DNA of 42,481 nt from NCBI GenBank assembly GCA_017634275.1, contig JAGBNQ010000073.1:1-42481 (forward strand), in the 5' to 3' direction. This document shows positions 22,250 through 30,048 of the stretch, piece after piece (position 1 is the stretch's first letter; every line of letters starts with the position of its first letter). The translations under genes and the position numbers were made by a program. The notes beneath the pieces were generated by a model. That model ran no database searches and was not told where the DNA came from. It saw only the letters and a list, made by a program, of their open reading frames with translations. Source of the stretch: Ruminococcus sp. Its GTDB lineage: Bacteria > Bacillota > Clostridia > Oscillospirales > Ruminococcaceae.

Positions 22250-23371
22250 ATGAATCAGACAAATTCTTCGGAGGGCGTCAAGGCGCAGGTGAAAACCGTT
22301 TCTGCTAAGAAGGTTTTCGCCGCATTCGGACTTGTGCTTACGGCAGCGGCTATCGGCGCAGTAGCTATCTACGGCGTTTCGAGGAGCAACAGGCTTGAAA
22401 CTACAGATGCGGTAGAGGCAGTTGCAACAACAGCCTCCTCAGTTACAACAGCTGCTCCCGAGGCTGATAAGGAAGAGGACGTTGAATACTCCGAAACAGT
22501 TACCTGGTGGAAGGCGGGCGTTGAGGACTATGATTTCGCTGAGGTGACTCAGGCAGAAACAACAGCGGCGACCACTAAGAAAACTACCGCGGCTGCAAAG
22601 GAAAGCAAGACTGTAACAACAACAACCGCAGCTGCAAAAACCACTAAGAAAACTACAGCTAAGAAAACAACAGTCGAGGAGATAAGCGGCCTTAAGGTGT
22701 ATGCAACAGCTGCCGTAAATGTAAGGTCTGATGCTGATACATCAAGCGAAAAGCTCGGCACTCTTGCTCCCGATACGGGCGTAAGCGTTACGGGCAAGAC
22801 CTCAAGCGGCTGGTATAGAATAAAGTACGGCGATAAGACGGGCTATGTTTACGCTGAGTATTTTACAAAGACTGAGCCCTCGGCTAAGGCTGCTACAACA
22901 ACAGCTGCTAAGGCTGCAAAGACAACTACAACTACCGCCGCAGCAACTGCAAAGAAAACAACAACAGCTGCCCCTGCTGCAACTAATTCGGGCACTATAA
23001 GCTATACCGATGAGGAGTTTGAGATGCTTTGCTACGTTCTTCAGGGCGAGGTCGGCAATTGCTCCGAGGCAAGCAAGATAGCTGTTGCAAATGTTGTTAT
23101 CAACAGAGTAAAGAGCCCCTATTTCGGCAGCAGTATCAAGGAGGTACTTACAGCCCCCAATCAGTTTACGGCTATTTATGGCTACTATGACGGCTCTAAG
23201 GTGCCCTCACAGAACACGAGAGATTGCGCTTTAAGAGCATTGAACGGTGAGGATAATTCAAACGGCGCTGTTTATTACTACGCTCCGCAGTACTGCGGCG
23301 GCGCTACGGCAGCTTGGTTTGAGTCACTTACATTCTGCCTTGAAATTGACGGCCAGAGATATTTCAAGTGA
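22250..23371 (+). CDS. Membrane-anchored SH3 plus SleB/CwlJ-type cell-wall hydrolase
   Basis: 373 residues. A cytoplasmic start and membrane helix (about 21-43) are followed by WWKAGVEDYDF (86-96), a motif that also appears in the next protein. Thr/Ala/Lys-rich linkers flank a bacterial SH3 domain (about 145-205, with VNVRSDADTSSEKLG). The C-terminal Hydrolase_2 domain (about 255-373) is related to the spore cortex lytic enzymes SleB and CwlJ; YVLQGEVGN carries the probable catalytic glutamate E267. The Thr-rich linker is typical of Ruminococcus surface proteins. The function may be vegetative wall remodelling or germination; the distant YpeB gene would allow the latter. It is transcribed after sortase and has its own terminator. 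Confidence 0.88.
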   Translation: MNQTNSSEGVKAQVKTVSAKKVFAAFGLVLTAAAIGAVAIYGVSRSNRLETTDAVEAVATTASSVTTAAPEADKEEDVEYSETVTWWKAGVEDYDFAEVTQAETTAATTKKTTAAAKESKTVTTTTAAAKTTKKTTAKKTTVEEISGLKVYATAAVNVRSDADTSSEKLGTLAPDTGVSVTGKTSSGWYRIKYGDKTGYVYAEYFTKTEPSAKAATTTAAKAAKTTTTTAAATAKKTTTAAPAATNSGTISYTDEEFEMLCYVLQGEVGNCSEASKIAVANVVINRVKSPYFGSSIKEVLTAPNQFTAIYGYYDGSKVPSQNTRDCALRALNGEDNSNGAVYYYAPQYCGGATAAWFESLTFCLEIDGQRYFK

Positions 23372-23415
23372 TTAATCTGCACAAAAGCTGTGTGAATAAT
23401 TTGTGAAAATTTACG

Positions 23416-23456
23416 AAAAGTCAGGACGTATTATTTGTATGTCTTGACTTTTTTTG
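23416..23456 (+). terminator. Terminator of the SleB-like gene
   Basis: AAAAGTCAGGAC (23416-23427) pairs with GTCTTGACTTTT (23441-23452) with one G-T pair, and T residues continue to 23456. The right arm also contains the -35 box of the next promoter. Confidence 0.8.
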
Positions 23457-23471
23457 TGCGTATGGTAAAAT
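23444..23471 (+). promoter_or_regulatory. Promoter of the SpoIID-domain gene, embedded in a terminator arm
   Basis: TTGACT (23444-23449) and TAAAAT (23466-23471), 16-bp spacer. It overlaps the preceding terminator and lies about 50 bp before the start codon. Confidence 0.55.
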
Positions 23472-23521
23472 AAAATAGAGTAAGTGTGTTTTTATTTGGA
23501 TTTATAAGGTGGTAATCAAAT

Positions 23522-25108
23522 ATGAAACTTAGCGGCTTAAAGCTGATGAGGAACAAGGGGCTCGTGCTTGTCTGTGCGGCGGCTGTGTCAAGCGTTGGTA
23601 TCAGCGCTGCGGCTGTCGAGAACATCAGAAAAAGCAATGAGGAGCTTAAGGCTGTTCAGAAGGTCGTTCAGAGTGCTGCCCCTGCGGCTGTAAAGGAGGC
23701 TGTGCCTGCGGCGGAAACTGTCGGGGATATCGACGTTTTAGAGGGCGTTGTAAGCTTTAAAAAGGCAGGCATCGAGGAGTATGATATGGACGTTTCTTCG
23801 GTCGATTCCGTGCTTGTTTCCGCAGGCAAAAATAAGGAGAGCGAGAAAAAGGCCGAGGAGCTTGATAGCGATACCCATTTTACAGTAAAGCTCCCCGAGG
23901 ATAAGTCTACTATTCTTAAGCCCGAAAAGGGGCCTTCGAGCAACCCCGGAACAAGGAGCATCGCAGGTGAAACATATACCGTTTATGACGAGATATCGGG
24001 CGGTTATGTCACCCTTAACGGCCACGAGCTTTTGTGCAGGATAGTTTTCAGCGAGATAAGCGATTCCTGGGGCGAGGAGGCTATCAAGGCACAGGCTGTT
24101 GCGGCGTATTCCTATGTTAGGTATAACGATGAGCATGGGTATATCCCACAGGTCGGCTTAAGGGCTAACTATTCGGCGAAAATAGAGAGATGTATCTCCG
24201 CTGTCGAGGGGCAGGGGATATATTATAACGGCAGCCTGATAGATGCTGTATACTCCGCATCAAGTGCAGGCGCGTCTGCACCGAGCGAGAAGATATGGGG
24301 CGGCGCTTACCCTTACCTCAGGGCTGTTGAGAGCGTTTATGACAGTAAAGACCCAAACTACGGCGTTGTAAAGACCTTTACAAAGGAAGGCCTTAAGTCG
24401 ATAATCGAAAAGAATACGGGTATCAAGCTTTCTGATAACCCGAGGAACTGGTTTGAGATACAAAGCGTTTTCAGCGGTAAGTATATCGACCTTATGAAAC
24501 TTGACGGCAAGGAGTATATATCCGTAAACGGCAGTATGCAGAGGGTCACGGGTGCTTTGATGAGGAGTACGATCTTAGGCACTTCAAACCTTAAATCCAC
24601 CGCGTTTGATATTTCCTATGATAACGGCGTGTTTACCTTCAAGACCTACGGCTGGGGGCACGGCGTTGGTATGAGCCAGTGGGGCGCTTGCTACTACGCG
24701 CAGGCAGGCTATAGCTATGACCAGATATTAAGACACTACTACGTTGGCACGACAGTCAGCGTTTCAGACGTTAACTCCAAAGCGGCATCAAGAGCAAATA
24801 TGACGCAGGAGGAGCTTGATAACGAAACTAACGAGTCGCAGACAGCTAAGCCTGCGGCAGAGAACGAGCAGCCTGCACAAGCTGATGAAACAGCACAGCA
24901 GCCTGCCGAAACTCAGGGCGAGCAGACAGAGCAGGCCGAGCAGACAGAGCCGCAGGAGAGCGCTGCCGATAATGAGAGCAGCAATAGCGATGAAAGCGCC
25001 GAGCCGAAATATGAGGGCGAGGATATGGGCTCTGATGAAGAGCTTAGCCCCGACAGCGAGCTGATGCCCGAGGGCGAGCCTACGGAGAGTACCGATCAGA
25101 TAGTATGA
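23522..25108 (+). CDS. SpoIID/LytB-domain cell-wall protein
   Basis: 528 residues. An N-terminal membrane helix or signal (about 10-32) is followed by a linker containing FKKAGIEEYDM (near 79-89), the same motif as in the preceding hydrolase. The SpoIID domain (about 150-425) includes FSEISDSWGEEAIKAQAVAA and GWGHGVGMSQWGA (377-389), the family hallmarks. A long acidic Gln/Glu/Ala/Pro-rich tail runs from 430 to the end. SpoIID proteins are lytic transglycosylases acting on peptidoglycan with stripped stem peptides; in sporulation they drive engulfment. The long tail and position beside wall genes suggest this may be a vegetative paralogue rather than the true SpoIID. Start ATG 23522 follows AAGGTGG. 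Confidence 0.88.
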   Translation: MKLSGLKLMRNKGLVLVCAAAVSSVGISAAAVENIRKSNEELKAVQKVVQSAAPAAVKEAVPAAETVGDIDVLEGVVSFKKAGIEEYDMDVSSVDSVLVSAGKNKESEKKAEELDSDTHFTVKLPEDKSTILKPEKGPSSNPGTRSIAGETYTVYDEISGGYVTLNGHELLCRIVFSEISDSWGEEAIKAQAVAAYSYVRYNDEHGYIPQVGLRANYSAKIERCISAVEGQGIYYNGSLIDAVYSASSAGASAPSEKIWGGAYPYLRAVESVYDSKDPNYGVVKTFTKEGLKSIIEKNTGIKLSDNPRNWFEIQSVFSGKYIDLMKLDGKEYISVNGSMQRVTGALMRSTILGTSNLKSTAFDISYDNGVFTFKTYGWGHGVGMSQWGACYYAQAGYSYDQILRHYYVGTTVSVSDVNSKAASRANMTQEELDNETNESQTAKPAAENEQPAQADETAQQPAETQGEQTEQAEQTEPQESAADNESSNSDESAEPKYEGEDMGSDEELSPDSELMPEGEPTESTDQIV

Positions 25109-25147
25109 TCATTACTTATAATTTATATAATCAGGAGGAGAAATACA

Positions 25148-25999
25148 ATGGCATTTTTCAACTCAAACCCCAACGCAGGACAGATAAACCAGCTGAACCG
25201 CCAGATCAACCAGAACCTTGCGGATATCAACAATAAGTATACCGAGATAGGGCGTATCACAAAGCTTAAGTATCTCGATAAGTTTGATGACCCCGATGTT
25301 AAAAGGCTTGCAGGCGAGATAGATTCTATGCTTGCAGCACTTCAGAATATGACAAAGCAGATAAACGAGCTTAAGGGCTTGAGAGAGTGCGCTGGCTGCC
25401 ATATGCAGATAGGAATGAATGTTGCATTCTGCCCTAACTGCGGAACTAAGCAGCCCGTTGCGGCTCAGCCTGCTCAGCCCGTGCCGCCCGTGCCGCCTAT
25501 GCAGCCGATGATGCAGCAGCCTATGCAGCCCCAGCAGCCGAGCCCGTGGGCTCCGCCGCAGCCTGCCCCTGTGCCGCCTATGCCGCCGCAGGGCTTTGCT
25601 CCCGTGCCGCCTATGATGCAGCCGATGCCCGATGCTGTTCCTCCGATGGTGCAGCCCGAGCCTGTTCCTGCGCCTGCTCCCGCACCTGCTAAAGAGGCTG
25701 CTCCTGAACCGACAGAAGAACCCGAGCAGACAGCTGCACCGACAGAAACCGAGCAGCCCTCAAACGAGCTGCCGCCTATTCCCGAGTATCAGCCGCCCGA
25801 GATGAAACCTCTTCCCGAGCCTATGGCTATACCCGAGCCTGCACCTATCCCCGAGACTGTAAAGCCTGAGCCTGCACCTGCTCCTGCGCCCGTGCCTGCT
25901 GCTGCAAATGCGCCGCAGTTTATCTTCTGCACGAGCTGCGGAAACAAAGAGGTGGCAGGAACAAGGTTCTGCTCGGAATGCGGCGCTGTATTAGAATAA
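25148..25999 (+). CDS. Coiled-coil, proline-rich protein with two zinc ribbons
   Basis: 283 residues, soluble. The N-terminal helical part (about 10-75) looks like a coiled coil. A first zinc ribbon with CAGC and CPNC follows (about 82-101). A long Pro/Gln/Met/Ala-rich low-complexity region (about 105-255) has PVPPMP and PAPAPAP repeats. A second zinc ribbon closes the protein (CTSC and CSEC, 260-280). No membrane segment or signal. Strong AGGAGGAG RBS. It is 39 bp after the SpoIID-domain gene and is followed by a terminator. Function unknown; the shape suggests a scaffold joining partners through its ribbons, which is only inference. Confidence 0.8.
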   Translation: MAFFNSNPNAGQINQLNRQINQNLADINNKYTEIGRITKLKYLDKFDDPDVKRLAGEIDSMLAALQNMTKQINELKGLRECAGCHMQIGMNVAFCPNCGTKQPVAAQPAQPVPPVPPMQPMMQQPMQPQQPSPWAPPQPAPVPPMPPQGFAPVPPMMQPMPDAVPPMVQPEPVPAPAPAPAKEAAPEPTEEPEQTAAPTETEQPSNELPPIPEYQPPEMKPLPEPMAIPEPAPIPETVKPEPAPAPAPVPAAANAPQFIFCTSCGNKEVAGTRFCSECGAVLE

Positions 26000-26009
26000 A
26001 TAATACATA

Positions 26010-26045
26010 ACGGCAGCATTTATTTAACGAGTGCTGCCGTAGTTT
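26010..26045 (+). terminator. Terminator after the zinc-ribbon gene
   Basis: ACGGCAGCA (26010-26018) pairs with TGCTGCCGT (26032-26040), followed by AGTTTT. The stem is 9 bp and perfect. Confidence 0.75.
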
Positions 26046-26067
26046 TAAGTAAAAGGAATGTTCACAT

Positions 26068-26709
26068 ATGCAAGACCTTATCAAAACCGATAAACTGACA
26101 CTTGAACGCGCATCACGGCTGAAAGCCCGTCTTGCAGGCAGGGAGGTTATCCTCGCCTCGGCATCACCGAGGAGGAAGGAGCTGCTTGCTTGTATGGCGG
26201 AGGGCTTTAAGGTCATTCCTGCGCAGACGGATGAAACGCTGCCCGAGTATATCCCTGCAAGAATGGCAAGCGAATACCTTGCAAGGGAAAAATGCTTAGC
26301 AGTTGCAAGGCAGTACCCCGAGGCACTTGTCATAGGTGCTGATACTACCGTTGTGGCTGATGATGAGATACTCGGAAAGCCCGTGGATAATGAAGATGCA
26401 AGGCGTATGCTCTCATTGCTTTCGGGAAGGCAGCACAGCGTTATCAGCGGCATCGCCGTTTCGTGCAGGGGTAAAACGAAAAGTGCATCTGATGTGACGG
26501 CGGTGGGCTTTAAAAAGCTTGACAGCAAGACTATAGATGCCTATATCGAAACGGGCTCGCCGTTTGACAAGGCAGGCGCTTACGGTATTCAGGACTTTGA
26601 AAAGGGAGAGGTGTATATCGAGCAGGGGAGCTATTCTAACGTTGTGGGGCTGCCCGTTGAGGAGCTTACACTTCTTTTAGAGGCCTTTCTTAATACGGAG
26701 GGGCGCTGA
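26068..26709 (+). CDS. maf: Maf-family nucleoside triphosphate pyrophosphatase
   Basis: Hydrolyses non-canonical or specific NTPs (dTTP, UTP and modified forms in characterised members) to monophosphates, and is linked to division control. 213 residues: a 25-residue N-terminal extension, then LASASPRRKELL (the catalytic start of Maf), GADTTVV and SGRQHSVISGIAV. The domain itself has normal length. RBS AAAAGGAATG lies about 10 bases upstream. The stop is one base from the start of the next gene, whose GGAGGGG RBS lies inside maf, so the two are co-translated. Confidence 0.93.
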   Translation: MQDLIKTDKLTLERASRLKARLAGREVILASASPRRKELLACMAEGFKVIPAQTDETLPEYIPARMASEYLAREKCLAVARQYPEALVIGADTTVVADDEILGKPVDNEDARRMLSLLSGRQHSVISGIAVSCRGKTKSASDVTAVGFKKLDSKTIDAYIETGSPFDKAGAYGIQDFEKGEVYIEQGSYSNVVGLPVEELTLLLEAFLNTEGR

Positions 26710-26710
26710 T

Positions 26711-27025
26711 ATGGGGCTTTTCTCAAAATCGAAAAAGGATAAGGGCAGCCCCTTGTCAGAGCTTAAGAAATACGATAAAAAGGCTATATCTTACGTCGTA
26801 AAGCGGCAGGGCGGCGAGGAAACTATCCTCGGGCGTCAGGGGGCTATATCTGTTAAGGACGATGAGATAATCATAGTCTGCAACGGCTCGCAGGCGCTCA
26901 GGGTAAATACCTCGGGCGCTGTTATGGCAACACTTATGAGCGGCAACGGTGTCGATATCAAGGGAACTGACAGCAGCGGCGAGAGCGTTCACGCTATAGC
27001 ATATTACTCAAATCTTCGCCAGTGA
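26711..27025 (+). CDS. Small conserved-looking protein after maf, function unknown
   Basis: 104 residues, soluble. A basic start (GLFSKSKKDKG) is followed by a compact alternating beta pattern (ISYVVKRQGGEETILGRQG, ISVKDDEIIIVCNG, ALRVNTSGAVMATLMSGNGV, HAIAYYSN), suggesting a small beta-barrel or SH3-like fold. No family is recognised. The RBS GGAGGGG (26697-26703) is strong. Tight coupling to maf suggests shared expression, not necessarily shared function. Confidence 0.75.
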   Translation: MGLFSKSKKDKGSPLSELKKYDKKAISYVVKRQGGEETILGRQGAISVKDDEIIIVCNGSQALRVNTSGAVMATLMSGNGVDIKGTDSSGESVHAIAYYSNLRQ

Positions 27026-27241
27026 TATATAAACTTTTTGTAAATATTTATTTTCGGAGTAAAAAAACGTACAGAACCCTAAAAACGCATATCTGCGCGA
27101 TTTGATAAAGTTAAATATAATAAGTTAGCTAATGCTAATATATATTATGTTAATAAATACAAATAACTCGCCTAAATGTCAAGTATATTTTATGTAAAGT
27201 TACAAATATTTAGGAAAATGCCGAAAATAAGGCGCAAATAT
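27026..27241. other. AT-rich intergenic DNA upstream of the HU promoter
   Basis: Three copies of AAATATTT (about 27041, 27206, 27236) and the palindromic TTAGCTAA (about 27124) are seen. No ORF or RNA gene is supported. The region may hold binding sites for control of the HU promoter. Confidence 0.4.
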
Positions 27242-27270
27242 TTGACAAACGGCGTAAAATCGGCTATAAT
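27242..27270 (+). promoter_or_regulatory. Strong promoter of the HU operon
   Basis: Perfect TTGACA (27242-27247) and TATAAT (27265-27270) with a 17-bp spacer, followed by a GGAGG RBS before 27306. Confidence 0.9.
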
Positions 27271-27305
27271 ACAAACAGAAATTAAAAAACGGAGGTCGTT
27301 AACTT

Positions 27306-27584
27306 ATGAAAAAGTCAGAATTGGTTGCACTTATCGCTGAAAAAGGCGGCTACACAAAGACAGAGGCTAACAAGGCTCTCGGCACAGTAATAGACGCTAT
27401 TTCACAGTCACTCGAAAAGGGCGAGAAGGTTTCTCTCGTAGGCTTTGGTACATTCGAGGTTAGAGACAGGGCTGCTAAGAAGTCCATTAACCCCGCTACA
27501 AAGCAGCCTATCGAGGTTCCTGCTAAGAAGGTTCCTGCATTCAAGGCAGGCAGAGCCCTTAAGGACGCTGTAGATAAGAAGTAA
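27306..27584 (+). CDS. hup: DNA-binding protein HU
   Basis: Histone-like nucleoid protein that bends and compacts DNA as a dimer. 92 residues, normal length. The signature VSLVGFGTFEVRDRAAKKSI and the arm INPATKQPIEVPAKKVPAFK are present; the usual RKGRNP of the arm reads KKSINP here. Strong promoter and RBS. It is 38 bp before a lysine/alanine-rich protein gene, with no terminator between, so the two nucleoid-type proteins share a transcript. Confidence 0.95.
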   Translation: MKKSELVALIAEKGGYTKTEANKALGTVIDAISQSLEKGEKVSLVGFGTFEVRDRAAKKSINPATKQPIEVPAKKVPAFKAGRALKDAVDKK

Positions 27585-27622
27585 TTAAATTTACACAAAA
27601 GTGTGAAGGGAGATCATTTACA

Positions 27623-28060
27623 ATGGCTGATACAAAGAATGTAAAGGAAGTAGCTGTTGAGGTAAAGACAGCTGCTGCTGAGAAGGTAGAAAAGGCTGTT
27701 AAGGAAACAAAGACAGCTGCTAAGAAGACTGCTGCAAAGGCTAAGACAGCTGCTGATAAGGGTGCTGCTAAGGCTAAGGCTACAGCTAAGAAGACAGCTA
27801 CAAAGGCTAAGGCTACAGCTGAAAAGACTGCTGCTAAGGCTAAGACAGCTGCTAAGAAGGTCGCAGAGGATAAGCAGGCAGTATTCGTAGAGTACGCAGG
27901 CAAGCAGGTAGCTGCTAAGGACGTTTTAGAGGCTGTTAAGGCTGATTTCAAGGCTAACAACAAGGGTACAGTAAGAACTGTTCAGGTTTATATCAAGCCT
28001 GAGGACAATGCTGCTTACTACGTTGTTAACGGCAAGGTAGAGGGCAAGGTTGACCTCTGA
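27623..28060 (+). CDS. Histone-H1-like Ala/Lys-rich protein with DUF6465-type C-terminal domain
   Basis: 145 residues. Residues about 15-90 are almost only Ala, Lys and Thr in AAKKTAAKAKT-like repeats, as in the H1-like tails of bacterial nucleoid proteins. A small globular domain follows (about 90-145, with VFVEYAGKQVAAKDV and YIKPEDNAAYYVVNGK), which I place in DUF6465 from memory. The codons GCT and AAG dominate, consistent with high expression. Located directly after hup under the same strong promoter. DNA binding by the basic tail is inferred; the C-terminal domain has no known activity. Confidence 0.85.
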   Translation: MADTKNVKEVAVEVKTAAAEKVEKAVKETKTAAKKTAAKAKTAADKGAAKAKATAKKTATKAKATAEKTAAKAKTAAKKVAEDKQAVFVEYAGKQVAAKDVLEAVKADFKANNKGTVRTVQVYIKPEDNAAYYVVNGKVEGKVDL

Positions 28061-28080
28061 TACCTAAAAAAGTAAGTATG

Positions 28081-28114
28081 GCAGGCTGCGCTTAGATGTG
28101 CGGCCTGCTTTTTT
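28081..28114 (+). terminator. Terminator of the HU operon
   Basis: GCAGGCTGCG (28081-28090) pairs with TGCGGCCTGC (28099-28108) with two G-T pairs, followed by a T-run to 28114. Confidence 0.85.
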
Positions 28115-28178
28115 GTGAGGTATCGCATCAATGCGACCATTCCCGGCTGCCGATTTTCTATCTGTAACCAATTATTCA

Positions 28179-28207
28179 TTGACATTTGTGAGATTTTTTA
28201 GTATAAT
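28179..28207 (+). promoter_or_regulatory. Promoter of the SH3 membrane protein gene
   Basis: Perfect TTGACA (28179-28184) and TATAAT (28202-28207) with 17-bp spacer, 40 bp before the start codon. Confidence 0.85.
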
Positions 28208-28246
28208 TGATATATATAAGTGTCTTAGGGAAGGAATGATATATAA

Positions 28247-28819
28247 ATGGCTCAGAAGAAAAAGGGCACGGCAAAAAAGGCATCGTCAAAGCCCGTGCGC
28301 GTTCAGTATGAGGATGAATATGATGATGAAGAGGATGACAAGAACTTTGCGACTACCGTAAAGGGCGTTATCGCTGTTATGATAACATTTATGTGCGTGG
28401 TCATCGTGCTTATGTTCACGGCGCGCAGTATGTTTATCTTGCAGGGCAATGAGTATCACGAGGACGTTCCTACGGGTATCGTCACATCAACTCAGCCTAC
28501 CGTTTACGAGGGCGGCGGCACTACCGCGGCTGAGGAGGATTCCTCAGGCAAGAAAAAGCGCACCGCATCGCCTAACGCTAAGGATAATGATGACGGCCAG
28601 GGAACTACCACAAGCAAGCTTACGGGTACAACGCAGTACAGGTGCGTTAGTGCAGTCTACCTCCACCCTCAGCCCTCGGCTGACAGTGAGAACCTGCTCG
28701 TTATCCCTCAGGGTGCAGTTGTTGATGTTCAGAAGGACGAGAATGACTGGCTCTACCTTGATTATAACGGCACGATAGGCTGGGCATACGGTCCCGGGTT
28801 CTTTATAGTTAATCAGTAA
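28247..28819 (+). CDS. Single-pass membrane protein with extracellular SH3-like domain
   Basis: 190 residues. A cytoplasmic tail (1-37) is Lys-rich and then strongly acidic (EDEYDDEEDD). One membrane helix (about 38-62) and a Thr/Ser/Gly linker follow. The C-terminal bacterial SH3 domain (about 125-190) shows SAVYLHPQPSADSENLLVIP and WLYLDYNGTIGWAYG. Such domains bind peptidoglycan. No catalytic domain is present. It is monocistronic between its own promoter and a bidirectional terminator. The charged cytoplasmic tail may bind a partner inside the cell; this is not established. Confidence 0.82.
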   Translation: MAQKKKGTAKKASSKPVRVQYEDEYDDEEDDKNFATTVKGVIAVMITFMCVVIVLMFTARSMFILQGNEYHEDVPTGIVTSTQPTVYEGGGTTAAEEDSSGKKKRTASPNAKDNDDGQGTTTSKLTGTTQYRCVSAVYLHPQPSADSENLLVIPQGAVVDVQKDENDWLYLDYNGTIGWAYGPGFFIVNQ

Positions 28820-28827
28820 TAAAATCA

Positions 28828-28869
28828 AAAACCGATACAGCAAGCAGATAAGCTGTATCGGTTTTTTTT
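28828..28869. terminator. Bidirectional terminator between convergent genes
   Basis: AAAACCGATACAGC (28828-28841) pairs perfectly over 14 bp with GCTGTATCGGTTTT (28852-28865), with a T-run to 28869 on one strand and an A-run on the other. Confidence 0.9.
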
Positions 28870-29921
28870 CAGTCAAGCCTGTGGCTTGCCGTCTTGCCTG
28901 TTTTTACGTTTATGGCGATTATCATTTCCTCGCCGTTTTTGTCGGTGCCGTAGAATGCCCAGCAGGGCTGCGCGGTTATTTTGTCGCCATTCTCCGAAAC
29001 GGGGCGGTATTCAAGCTGGCAGTGGTTTAGCGTGTAGTCTGACGGCTTGCCCTCGACTTCGCTCTCTATTGCTTTGAGTGCAGCCTCGGGCTCCATGGCC
29101 TGCGGGATAGTTTCGCCCTGCTCTACGCTGTCTATAAGGCAGTTTTGCGCCCATATGCCCTGAATGTCATCAGCATTGTAATAGTAAGCGTGTATTTCGG
29201 GGTAGGCAATGGCTGCAAAGCTCGCACCAAAGGCGCTGTCGCCCGTATCGTAAAATGACTCGGTAGTCATAACGCCAGTGCCGAACTTTACCGAGTAGTC
29301 GATCGCCGTGTAGATAACATTTCCGTTTTCGTCGGAATAATCCCTTGCGCTGAGAGGTGTTACCTCAAGGCTTGCGCCTATCGCCTCAAAGCAGTCATAT
29401 ATCTTTTCCTGTGCATCTAAGGTCAGCGTCGAGTAGGCGACACTCTTGCCGTCAAGCGTTACCTTTTTGTCAAAATCCTCAGCATAAACTATTCTTGACA
29501 GTGTCGGGGTCAGCTCCTCGTTTTCATTGTATTTCAGCGAATATTTTCCTTTAAAGAAGGAAAAGCTGCCAAAAGCATCAAGGTGTGAGGATATCTGCTC
29601 GGCCTCGTTGTACCAGTCAACGCTCGGCAAATCGTCATGCCCTTCGACTGCCATATTATTAGTTGATTCCTTTCCCTTGCCGTAAGCTCCGCTGCCGTAG
29701 ACTACCTCGGTGAGGTCGTTTATCTTCGCGGTGTCGGCATTCATCACCTTGTAGGTGTATTCGCTCATCGGCGGCGCGGTCGGCAGCACAAAGCTGTCTG
29801 AGGTTTTAAAATCTGTGTCATAGCTGACTGTTTTTTTGCTGTCATCATTCTTTGACGAGCAGCCTGCGAGCGCCAGAGCAAGTGCCGCGGCGGTCATTAT
29901 CCCTGTCATTTTCCTTAACAT
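28869..29921 (-). CDS. Lipoprotein of unknown function
   Basis: 350 residues. The signal peptide ends in the lipobox LALAGC, lipidated cysteine C21, followed by a Ser/Asp/Lys spacer. The mature part has mixed alpha/beta composition with no recognised domain. The last third (EAALKAIESEVEGKPSDYTL, then PCWAFYGTDKNGEEMIIAIN) resembles PepSY-like or YycH/YycI-like folds, an impression only. RBS GGGAGGA. It stands alone between a bidirectional terminator and the repeat-rich region 29922-30339. No neighbour hints at its function. Confidence 0.8.
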   Translation of the reverse strand: MLRKMTGIMTAAALALALAGCSSKNDDSKKTVSYDTDFKTSDSFVLPTAPPMSEYTYKVMNADTAKINDLTEVVYGSGAYGKGKESTNNMAVEGHDDLPSVDWYNEAEQISSHLDAFGSFSFFKGKYSLKYNENEELTPTLSRIVYAEDFDKKVTLDGKSVAYSTLTLDAQEKIYDCFEAIGASLEVTPLSARDYSDENGNVIYTAIDYSVKFGTGVMTTESFYDTGDSAFGASFAAIAYPEIHAYYYNADDIQGIWAQNCLIDSVEQGETIPQAMEPEAALKAIESEVEGKPSDYTLNHCQLEYRPVSENGDKITAQPCWAFYGTDKNGEEMIIAINVKTGKTASHRLD

Positions 29922-30048
29922 ATCTATTCCTCCCTGAGTGGTAAACTATGCCTTTTATAATAAAGACGTCCGAAAGTGAAAATATGTGACATCTGAAAAT
30001 AAAAACTGTAGACTTTCACAAATTGAAGGTATAGATCTTGTTAAAAAA

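Noticed and set aside
27559-27963. Minus-strand Ala-rich open frame opposite the H1-like gene
   Set aside because: It is the shadow of the GCT/AAG-rich repeat on the plus strand, and the strong promoter and terminator fit the plus gene.
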